Translations under genes and position numbers: made by a program
Shown here: in pieces, positions 45,601 through 52,542 of the stretch
Position numbering within the stretch: the first letter of the stretch is position 1
Layout of the letters: each line of letters begins with the position of its first letter
Assembly (NCBI GenBank): GCA_946527885.1
Contig: CAMMYO010000002.1
Location: 1 to 59,567, forward strand
Length of the DNA stretch: 59,567 bases
From: an uncultured Candidatus Saccharibacteria bacterium
GTDB taxonomy: Bacteria > Patescibacteriota > Saccharimonadia > Saccharimonadales > Saccharimonadaceae
Direction of reading: 5' to 3'
The notes under the pieces: model-generated
The model's input: only the letters and a program-made list of their open reading frames with translations
What the model was told of the DNA's origin: nothing
Database searches by the model: none

Positions 45601-47317
45601 CATCTATCCATCTGCCGCATGGGTGGGCGTGGTTGCCGGTGACGTTGTTGAGTCTGCGATAATCAGATTCGCCGCTGAGTCGGTAGTAGACCTCCACGTC
45701 GTAGTTTGCGCAGGTAAAATCTTCTCCGTTGGCGGCAACGAGCTCGTATGGCGCCCTAATGCGAGCGAAGGAGTGTTCGTCGTCGTTAAATTTGGTGACG
45801 GTGCCAGTGGTTCGGTCTTCGTAGAAAGCGATATCGTCGCCAATTATTAAGTCGTACGGCTCGGAGCCAAGATTTAGAGCGCTAACATGAATGTCGTAGT
45901 AGAAGGAAGCACCAGCTTTTGTGCGGAGACTCTGATAGGTTGCATAATTGACGTCGCCATGAGCGTTTACGGTGTTAAGGGCTTTTGAAACACTAACAGA
46001 GTTACCTTCGTAGGTAAGCGCAAAATTACGAAGATCAATTTCTGCCGTGTCGCTATCAAGCAGTTCTTCCTGGTCGGATAGGAAATAAGTGCCGCGGGAA
46101 TAAACAGTATTGTCGACTTTATTAGTCCCTAGTGTTTCGTTAAACTTATCTTTTGGAAATGCGACGTAGATTTCGTAACAGGTGTTGAAGACATAGACGC
46201 TGGAGTTTTTTTCAATTCTACAATAAGAAGTGGTCTTTGCTGGAGATGATGAGATGATGTAGTTGCCCTCATCATTCTTGGTCATTGGCTGCTTGTCTGA
46301 ATTGAAGACAAGAGCGTCGTCGCTGAAAGTATCTTCCCAACGCCAGTCTTTTACGGGGATGTAGGTGCTTCTGCCTTGTGCATACACATAGTTTTCTGGG
46401 CCGGTTTCTGGCGTGTAGGGGGCTTCGTAAGGGGTAGTGGTTTGAGTGTCGGTTTTTTGTTTTACACTGGCGCCGTAATAGACATAATGAACCCAAGTGT
46501 AGTCGTTTGCGTTGGCGACATTGAAGCCATCGAGAGAGTCGAGTTTGCGCGGGATGGTATTGACGGTATAATTGCGTTTTTTCCATTCGACAGCGGTGTC
46601 TTTAGAGAGGTATATATTAATAGGATTGCTACTGACTGTATTATTGAGGGTAGCCACGCCTTCGTATGCCAATTCTTCATGGAAGGTTTCTCCGAAGAAC
46701 GGAGCACCGTTGGCGCCGCCATTGATATGGAACTGCAAGGTTACCTGGAAGCTTCCTTGGAGGCTAGTGTTTTTTTCGATGGTCTTGAGGTTTCTAAAGA
46801 GGCAGTAGTTTTGATCGCTTGGGCATTCATATTCCCAATCGTAATCAATGGTAGAAGTGCCTTTTAGAGGTTTAGCGGAGACGTTATAGCTATCTAGCCA
46901 GAGGAATGCAGAGTCGGTCCATTCTTGGCCGAGAGCGTTGATTGTTGTGTATTGTCTTCTAGTTGAGTAACCTGGGCGAATAGGAAGCTCGAGCTTAATT
47001 TCGAGCTGTCTAGGATTGTACGTTTTATCGACGATGTTTGCCGAGTAGTTTGTCTGGATAGTGAATGTGCGGGAGCCGCCGTATGTTTGGTCGACCGGCA
47101 CGCTCCAAGTTTGTTGCGTAAGTTCTGTGTTGCCATTGTTAACGGTACTATCGTAGAAGCTGAGGCTGAGATTCCAAACGTCGCTGCTAACTTCTGCGAG
47201 TGCGCTGGTTTTATTGTTGGCCTGAATGATAGCCGTAATAGAAAAACCGCTTAGAATTGCGATAAAAATAGCAGCAAAAAGCCGCCTTAAAAACTTTGAC
47301 CTTCGTCGAATACTCAT
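42608..47317 (-). CDS. Giant cell-wall-anchored surface protein with four Cna-B-like repeats and sortase-type C-terminus
   Basis: Signal peptide; VVKQWDDFNNKYNTRP, VVNIWNDEDNRYNLRP, VKHVWNDADNAYGSRP, IKHVWVDNDNERNLRP; C-terminal NTPNTGDTIIASLAILASSIVAGGIFVTIRKKLHRS. Confidence 0.88.
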   Translation of the reverse strand: MSIRRRSKFLRRLFAAIFIAILSGFSITAIIQANNKTSALAEVSSDVWNLSLSFYDSTVNNGNTELTQQTWSVPVDQTYGGSRTFTIQTNYSANIVDKTYNPRQLEIKLELPIRPGYSTRRQYTTINALGQEWTDSAFLWLDSYNVSAKPLKGTSTIDYDWEYECPSDQNYCLFRNLKTIEKNTSLQGSFQVTLQFHINGGANGAPFFGETFHEELAYEGVATLNNTVSSNPINIYLSKDTAVEWKKRNYTVNTIPRKLDSLDGFNVANANDYTWVHYVYYGASVKQKTDTQTTTPYEAPYTPETGPENYVYAQGRSTYIPVKDWRWEDTFSDDALVFNSDKQPMTKNDEGNYIISSSPAKTTSYCRIEKNSSVYVFNTCYEIYVAFPKDKFNETLGTNKVDNTVYSRGTYFLSDQEELLDSDTAEIDLRNFALTYEGNSVSVSKALNTVNAHGDVNYATYQSLRTKAGASFYYDIHVSALNLGSEPYDLIIGDDIAFYEDRTTGTVTKFNDDEHSFARIRAPYELVAANGEDFTCANYDVEVYYRLSGESDYRRLNNVTGNHAHPCGRWIDGYYTMQPTWNLPDNSVAWKIVIKNLDKGIADYPIFTEANYHSQNVPQYGKLYNFSYAEVQRNGQTLNVVPFESYASELTQENLAPYDQATYGHYQQRAFHEYSYDIRPVAPILNVATGGPTLDSQSVAYNASADGYEGMLKDNAYITQQSSDKELNFDVLRQDLTEADLTTDWTQYILLPPGVTVASTPEEIANSASAEQTYKYLYNLDGTTVFNTQSDLSNYVKTHTQVSIIKNWRNSGQELIRTHIDFSEKPFFAHLANYSGSISSFNIKIRIPYDVYAENEATDPGHKYLLKTVVANDDSYKLGTTNIVWNPTPDDGTFFGNAAYADVDEDESIEDVFYTRDTDFSILTAVAAEQSIKATTQTDQNNSYTTEDSYATAGSEYYHKLAIRTGNSKATNVVVYDTVEAAFGNNEHWQGEFLGIDTSYVETQNDANGNPIHIKTYYSPNTDPGSLTSDNSWQEYIEGTTDPSLVKSIAFKYVDANGNPTTIPANSYVYTLLRMKAPADNPSTAFAYNNFRTEWNAIDQNSGMPVPQIEGISSNTTRVQIDHLFDIHVVKQWDDFNNKYNTRPSTITPKLTRDIETIDHSSSINIANGESTLDYHNLHEYYDGQYDVNLDAIPNYTTTKSYNKRTHTYTFKSALTLSKIKVVNIWNDEDNRYNLRPPTVDFNLLYGNTIDNTHQLAVTGNTDDFYFENVPVGLIDDFSVAANPIDDYTTALKVSDDGLTWTFTHTLSANFNITVKHVWNDADNAYGSRPGSVEYTLDKSGAATDTLTLGNIDAQDTFANLPLLDKAKYSVPDVAVERYTTEKNCEDVANSNDVVCTFTHKLEEKFNITIKHVWVDNDNERNLRPATGVTYTLSKDGAESTTHNLASIDTQTTISDLPLIDRTNYSVPDVAVERYTTEKNCEDVANSNNIICTFTHTLIKEESNQPENNPSDPSDPSNPAGTTDDDSPANTPTNTPNTGDTIIASLAILASSIVAGGIFVTIRKKLHRS
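42854..43213 (-). repeat. Direct 72-bp repeats, period 288 bp, within the adhesin gene
   Basis: 42854-42925 and 43142-43213: GTTACTGTTGGCAACATCTTCGCAG...GGAACGGAATA, encoding SVPDVAVERYTTEKNCEDVANSN. Confidence 0.92.
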
Positions 47318-47376
47318 AAATACACTCCCTTTTGCTTAATTTTAACATAAAGGGAATGAGCAATACTACGGGAATA

Positions 47377-48228
47377 TTAGCTTAGCCAGAGGCTAATGCA
47401 ACGAATGTAGCCACCGCCTTTTTTGAGTTCAGATATTTCTGGAGTGAGGCATTTGAGTCCGCGAGTTTCGAGCGCAGCCTTGAGTTTTGGTGCGTGAGCG
47501 GACATAACGACGGTCTCCCCGGTGCTGACTAGATTGCAGGCAAAACCCTCGGTGCATTCCTTAGGATCGACATGGATTTTTTCTAGATCGGGAATGGCTT
47601 CGAGCTTTTTGAGTGAGTCTGCGTCAAAAGCGTCTGGGCAATAAGCAATTGTATGCTCATCAATAACACTGAGCGCCAAATCTAGATCGTAGAAAAAGCT
47701 ATCGGCGTGATTGGTTTCTGGGTTGATGAACTCAGAGCCGTCTGGATTGGTTTTTGGCATGGCGTGAAGCTGCACGAGTTGGAGGCCGAGTGTTTCGGCG
47801 ACGAATTGTTGCGCGGCCGGATCGGAACGGTAACCTGAGCCGGCAAATAGATAATCGCCACAAATAAGCGCATCGCCTTGGCCGGAAAATAATAGATTGT
47901 CGGGAACGCGAACGGTTTTAATGCCCTGCTCTTGTAAGATATGCTCGGCGTATGGCTCTTCAGCTTTGCGCGCGTTTGGCAAGTTTGACATTACGGCAAT
48001 GCCGTTGCGAACGAGTGCCCAGTTGGCAGTATAGACGCCATCTTGGCAGTCGGCTGGTGGGTCGACTTTTATAATTTTGATGCCTGCTCGTTTGAAGCAT
48101 TTGATGAGCGCAGCATGTTCGCGTTTGGCTTTTGCGCGATCGATTTTGGTTTCGGAGTAGTATGGGTTGATTTTGTGGTCGTCTGCAAAAAAGTCTGCGC
48201 CCGACACGAGTAGGGTTTGATTAATCAT
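47377..48228 (-). CDS. Amidinotransferase / dimethylargininase-like (arginine-modifying superfamily)
   Basis: Catalytic-type elements: FSGQGDALICGDYLFAG, NHADSFFYDLDLALSVI, C-terminal KKGGGYIRCISL (Cys). Confidence 0.82.
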   Translation of the reverse strand: MINQTLLVSGADFFADDHKINPYYSETKIDRAKAKREHAALIKCFKRAGIKIIKVDPPADCQDGVYTANWALVRNGIAVMSNLPNARKAEEPYAEHILQEQGIKTVRVPDNLLFSGQGDALICGDYLFAGSGYRSDPAAQQFVAETLGLQLVQLHAMPKTNPDGSEFINPETNHADSFFYDLDLALSVIDEHTIAYCPDAFDADSLKKLEAIPDLEKIHVDPKECTEGFACNLVSTGETVVMSAHAPKLKAALETRGLKCLTPEISELKKGGGYIRCISLWLS

Positions 48229-48237
48229 ATATATTAG

Positions 48238-48975
48238 TTATGCTTTTGGTTCGTAATTTGAGATGCCGTCGACGATGAAGTCTGAGTTGAAATCCATTGT
48301 GGAGGCGGCGAGCGCGGCGGCGGCCATATAATTGACTGCTTCTTCGTCGGTTACGTATGTGGCCATATCGTAACTTTCGCCGCGATAAGTTACGTTAGTT
48401 TCGGTGCCGACCTTGTAGACCTTGGAACGATTGATACGCATGTCGGCATCGCGGCTGCGACCATAAGTCAGGGTTGCGGTCTTGGCCGGGAATTTTGCGA
48501 AGAGTTCATACTTTGGGTCTTCGCGATTTAAAATACTGTATACAGGCTCTTTATTAAATAGGATCGCTTTGGCGTCGTCGGTATTAATATCGGTGTTCAT
48601 TACGCTCGATGCGGTGCCCTGTTCTTGCGAGTCGGTCAGAATGGCGGCATAAATCGGCATGCCATAGAAAAGATGATTAGCGATAGCATGAGCCTGCGTG
48701 GCGATTACGGCGTAGTCGGTGCCGCTGCGCCAAATTTGATAGAGCTGCTTGTAAAGATCAGAAGTGCTCTGCGGGTCGATAATTAGACCAACTTTTTGGT
48801 CGCGGGTCTTGATAATTTCTTGAAGATAATGCGCAACGATATCGCGACCCTTGTCACCAGTAATAGCGATAATTTTGAGGTCTTTTGCAGGATTACTATA
48901 GTAAGTAGCTAGAAGCTTAGCTTTGGCTTTTTGGAGTTTTGGTTTGAGTCCGGATTTTGTTGCGTTAGTAGCCAT
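48238..48975 (-). CDS. Degenerate, truncated Mur-ligase-like protein
   Basis: IIAITGDKGRDIVAHYL in place of the GTNGKT P-loop; YSILNREDPKYELFAKF similar to Mur ligase VINADDP region; no C-terminal ligase domain. Confidence 0.6.
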   Translation of the reverse strand: MATNATKSGLKPKLQKAKAKLLATYYSNPAKDLKIIAITGDKGRDIVAHYLQEIIKTRDQKVGLIIDPQSTSDLYKQLYQIWRSGTDYAVIATQAHAIANHLFYGMPIYAAILTDSQEQGTASSVMNTDINTDDAKAILFNKEPVYSILNREDPKYELFAKFPAKTATLTYGRSRDADMRINRSKVYKVGTETNVTYRGESYDMATYVTDEEAVNYMAAAALAASTMDFNSDFIVDGISNYEPKA

Positions 48976-49096
48976 AAAATTAGTATATCATTTCAGAGAC
49001 AAATGTGCTATAATATATTACATCACACGCAAGTGCGATGCTCGTTTAATCTTTAACGTGGTATAATCGCCCTTTCGGGTGATTAAAACCACACAT

Positions 49097-49173
49097 GTGC
49101 CCGTAGCTCAGATGGATAGAGCGTCAGCTTGCGGAGCTGAAGGTCGTACGTTCGAATCGTATCGGGCATACCA
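49097..49173 (+). tRNA. tRNA-Arg(GCG), CCA encoded
   Basis: GTGCCCG...CGGGCAT acceptor, TCAGC-TTGCGGA-GCTGA anticodon arm, GTTCGAATC T-loop, ACCA. Confidence 0.93.
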
Positions 49174-49395
49174 TAATTTGAGTTAAAAATGCCTATTAGG
49201 GCATTTTTTGTTGCTTGCTCGTCCATTAGGCGCGCTTCACTCGGAGAAATTACCAACCTACGGCTTTTTGTTGACGAATTATTCTTTAGAAAAAACTGCT
49301 GATCTAGACTATTTTTTATTGCAATTACTCTGAGCCTAACACTAAATAGACTTTTCTAGGCTAGTCTGTTTTTGGTACACTGGCCGTGAAAAAAC

Positions 49396-49816
49396 ATGAA
49401 AAACCCCCGCATGTGCGGGGGTGTGTGCCCGAGTGATCGGGCGGGAAATGGCCCTGTCCAGGGCGGTGAAGTTATAAAAGACGCAAAACTTTTTTCAAGC
49501 CGCAGCTCTACATCTGTTCCTCAGAGTCTACTTGCCTCACTTAGGAGGCTTTGGAGTCGGAGGCTGTGCTAAATGGATAGCCATTTGTTTGGCTGGAACG
49601 CCTGGCTATTTGTGCCTTGTGGCACGAATTTAGTTTTGCACCGTCCGGTGCGGGGTTAATGAACTCGAATGGCTTTGGGCCAGTAGCCTTCGGGTTGCGG
49701 ACATCGCTATGGGTGGTGCATCGCTTGCCCATTAACGCGATGCGTGCGATATAATTAATTAAATCGCCGGCATAGAAAGGACCGTGAGCGGAGTTTGCTA
49801 CGCGGCCTCCGACGAT
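49396..49816 (-). ncRNA. Structured ncRNA candidate A (unidentified, ~420 nt)
   Basis: Promoter TTGACA(49846-49851)-17 bp-TATAAT(49823-49828) on minus; 9-bp helix GTCGGAGGC 49556-49564/49805-49813; terminator CCCCCGCATGTGCGGGGG at 49404-49421 with T-run. Confidence 0.7.
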
Positions 49817-49909
49817 TTATTTATTATATCACACTGACGTATAAATGTCAACAGTTTTTGTAATTTTAGTACAGAATCAAAAATCTCCCCTGTTGCGGGG
49901 AGATTTGTA

Positions 49910-50143
49910 CTAGTTATTGCAAGACATGATTTTGTCTTTATGAACGATGACCGTAGGGGCGTTCTCGTAGATGGTTGCAAGATTTGAGAGCATGCGATTA
50001 GCGTTTGCGACGAGTGTTTGACATGTTACGTTTTCGAGGACAATTAGCGTATCGTCTTCGTCGACGAGTGTGCCGAAATACTGCAATGGCGCTTCGATAT
50101 TGCAAGTAATAACTCTTACCGCCTGATTGGCGAACTTATTCAT
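49910..50143 (-). CDS. Small protein, possibly LSm/Hfq-like fold (tentative)
   Basis: MNKFANQAVRVITCNIEAPLQYFGTLVDEDDTLIVLENVTCQ...TVIVHKDKIMSCNN; two Sm-like segments by eye. Confidence 0.5.
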   Translation of the reverse strand: MNKFANQAVRVITCNIEAPLQYFGTLVDEDDTLIVLENVTCQTLVANANRMLSNLATIYENAPTVIVHKDKIMSCNN

Positions 50144-50204
50144 ATACATAATTTGATTGTAACACGAATGGAAATAGGTTGAATTTTATGATAAGATAAG
50201 AAAC

Positions 50205-50292
50205 GGAAGCGTGGCCGAGTGGTTGAAGGCGCACGACTCGAAATCGTGTGGGCAGAAATGTCTCGGAGGTTCGAATCCTCTCGCTTCCGCCA
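50205..50292 (+). tRNA. tRNA-Ser(CGA), CCA encoded
   Basis: GGAAGCG...CGCTTCC acceptor, ACGACTCGAAATCGT anticodon arm, long variable arm, GTTCGAATC. Confidence 0.95.
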
Positions 50293-50507
50293 TAAAAATA
50301 ACAACCCGATGGGTTGTATTTTTTAGGTCTTTTTGTTGCTTATGGAGAATGTAAAGAAAAAATTGACGTTTTGTCTTTTTGGAAAAGTGCGGTCTAGTTG
50401 GGAATATTTTTCGGTTTGGGCAAATCGTCAATTTTTGTTTGACAAACTGCATAAGGGCGAGATTTTGGGTTGGGATGGATGATATAATTAAGAGAAAAGG
50501 AGTGTAT

Positions 50508-50882
50508 ATGGCAAGTATTTTTTCGAAGATCATTGCGGGCGAGATTCCGTCATATAAGATTTATGAAGATGATAAGACTTATGCTTTTCTTGATATAAAT
50601 CCAGAGACGAAAGGTCACACTTTGGTGGTGCCTAAGGTTGAGGTTGATAAGATCTATGAGTTGAGCGACGATGATTATTTTGCTCTTTGGGCAAGCGTGA
50701 AGAAGATTTCGCGGCATATCGAAGACGTGACGGGTCGCCGTGTAGTGATGAAGGTGATTGGCACGGATGTGCCGCATGCGCATGTTCATCTTATGCCGCT
50801 TGATGAGAGTTGGGAGTATGGCAAGACGCTTAGCTTGACCGAAGACGAGTTCAAGACTATAGCAGAAAAGTTAGCATTGTAA
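50508..50882 (+). CDS. HIT family protein
   Basis: MASIFSKIIAGEIPSYKIYEDD...HTLVVPK...DVPHAHVHLMPL (HxHxH). Confidence 0.93.
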   Translation: MASIFSKIIAGEIPSYKIYEDDKTYAFLDINPETKGHTLVVPKVEVDKIYELSDDDYFALWASVKKISRHIEDVTGRRVVMKVIGTDVPHAHVHLMPLDESWEYGKTLSLTEDEFKTIAEKLAL

Positions 50883-50901
50883 TTGTCAATAGCATAAAAA
50901 G

Positions 50902-50932
50902 AAAGTCAAGCCTCTGTTGTCTTGACTTTTTT
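50902..50932 (+). terminator. Terminator of the HIT gene, overlapping the -35 of the next promoter
   Basis: AAAGTCAAGCCTCTGTTGTCTTGACTTTTTT. Confidence 0.75.
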
Positions 50933-50950
50933 GGTCTCTTGTGATATAAT
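50922..50950 (+). promoter_or_regulatory. Sigma70-type promoter
   Basis: TTGACT(50922-50927)-17 bp-TATAAT(50945-50950) with extended -10 TGTGATATAAT. Confidence 0.8.
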
Positions 50951-50999
50951 AATGGTATATACGCTGCCTGTCTACTAGAGGAAAGGAGAGTACCTTGTT

Positions 51000-51452
51000 A
51001 TGAGAATCGAGAGAACTTTTGGAGAGGGAGGTGCTTGCAAGGTAATTGATCTCTCTGCTATGACCAAGAAAATCGGAAAGGAAGATCTTGGTTCTGCCCT
51101 GATGTGGGCGCAGAAAGAAATCGATCGCCTTGGAGTCGTCCCGGAAATTACTCGTTTTTCAGAGTTCGGCAACGTTCCGGATGATCCGGATATCCATGTC
51201 TCTATGTTTATGATTGACGCAAATACGGCGCTTTGGCGCTGCTCTGCGACTTTCGAGAACAGAGAGAATGGATATTTGCAGCGGAGACCTGGTTCGCCGA
51301 TGCGGGTTGATCGCATTACATACAAGCGCGTGATTAACTTCGCAGAACTCTACGAAAAAAATGCTGCTCGTGTCGAGCAGCTACTCCGAAATGGAGCTTA
51401 CCTTGCTTTGCGCGATGTCAACCCTTTGAGGGCTAAAGCGCAGTTCCGCTAA
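51000..51452 (+). CDS. Hypothetical protein, possible paralogue of 51953..52393
   Basis: ORF with promoter upstream; ALMWAQKEI...DANTALWRCS...LRNGAYLALRDVNPLRAKAQF. Confidence 0.65.
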   Translation: MRIERTFGEGGACKVIDLSAMTKKIGKEDLGSALMWAQKEIDRLGVVPEITRFSEFGNVPDDPDIHVSMFMIDANTALWRCSATFENRENGYLQRRPGSPMRVDRITYKRVINFAELYEKNAARVEQLLRNGAYLALRDVNPLRAKAQFR

Positions 51453-51532
51453 GGTTGGTTTCCGTTTTTGAGGTTTGCCCTGGTTAATGACCGGGGCATT
51501 TTTTTATGATTCAAATTGTAAACTGGTTTGGC

Positions 51533-51787
51533 TTAGTGACCGACGTTGTCGAGGTAATCGCGAATGGCTTGGTTGTATTCTTCGCGAGTACCGGAGAATG
51601 GTGAGCCATCTGGCAAGTAATCGTGAATGATTTCTTGCTGAGCGGTGGTCATTTCTGCTGCCTGGTTGGCAGCTTTGCCGATAGCCTGAGCCTCTGTTTC
51701 TTCGATAGCTTTTTCGGTTTCTTGAACTTCAGCGGCTTCTTTTAGATTCTCAGAGTTTGACTCTGGAGTTTTTGGAGCGTTTTCCAT
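51533..51787 (-). CDS. Small acidic hypothetical protein
   Basis: 84-aa ORF; helical Glu/Ala-rich N-terminus. Confidence 0.55.
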   Translation of the reverse strand: MENAPKTPESNSENLKEAAEVQETEKAIEETEAQAIGKAANQAAEMTTAQQEIIHDYLPDGSPFSGTREEYNQAIRDYLDNVGH

Positions 51788-51952
51788 GAAGGTTTGGTTC
51801 CTTTTTTATTTTTTGTGGTGTTTGTGTTTGTGGTGGATTGATGCGTGGTTTTGTGGTTTTTGTTTTGATCAATCTTGCTATCACTATAGCAAAAAACTTA
51901 TGTTTTGTCAAGAGTGAAGAAATGCCCCTGCTCTTTCGAACAGGGGTAATTT

Positions 51953-52393
51953 TCAATGTCTGGGTGCCATGAGCTGTGCGCGTCGCGGTTGCGTATGCTG
52001 GATGTAGAGATAGGCGCCGTTGAGGCGATATTGCCAGACTTCGATGGGGCTGGTGCGTTTGAGATCCTGCCAGTTGGTGATGCGACTGTAAGAAACGTAG
52101 GTTTCGCCGTTTTGGGTCCAGGCGTGGCGATAAAGCGCGGACTTTCCATCAGGCTTACAAAAGATGCAAGTGAGTTCACCCATTGCTTGTGGCCGGCCGC
52201 CAAGAGCGGGGATTTCTCTTTCGGTTACAGGGATTTTGTAGGTTTTGATTTCCTGGAGCGCCCATTCGTAGGACTGGTTGCAGTCTTCGATGGTGGGCCC
52301 GGGTTGGATTGGCGGATTACTTTCGTCGGTAGAAAGATAGGGGATTTGTGGATGGGGAACGATGCGGCTGTTTGTTGTCATCGTGATTTTCAT
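51953..52393 (-). CDS. Hypothetical protein, possible paralogue of 51000..51452
   Basis: SYEWALQEI...PDGKSALYRHAWTQNGETYV...YRLNGAYLYIQHTQPRRAQL. Confidence 0.65.
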   Translation of the reverse strand: MKITMTTNSRIVPHPQIPYLSTDESNPPIQPGPTIEDCNQSYEWALQEIKTYKIPVTEREIPALGGRPQAMGELTCIFCKPDGKSALYRHAWTQNGETYVSYSRITNWQDLKRTSPIEVWQYRLNGAYLYIQHTQPRRAQLMAPRH

Positions 52394-52542
52394 TCAGCTC
52401 ACCTCCTTGGTGATTGGTCGGATTCAGACATCGAAAAAGAACACTGCTAGGCAGATATTTATATAATACCATAAAATGCTCTGATTGTCAATGCAAGAAA
52501 ATACCACCCGTTCGAGGTGGTATTCCGCTCTGTCCTAATCCG

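Noticed and set aside
49541-49732. 63-aa minus-strand ORF MGKRCTTHSDVRNPK...
   Set aside because: Lies inside the structured ncRNA candidate A, lacks a Shine-Dalgarno and resembles no family I recognise.
49396-49816. tmRNA or RNase P RNA assignment for candidate A
   Set aside because: Size fits, but I found no TTCGAC/tag-peptide/T-arm features of tmRNA and no GAGGAAAGTCC or ACAGAA RNase P core; needs cmscan.
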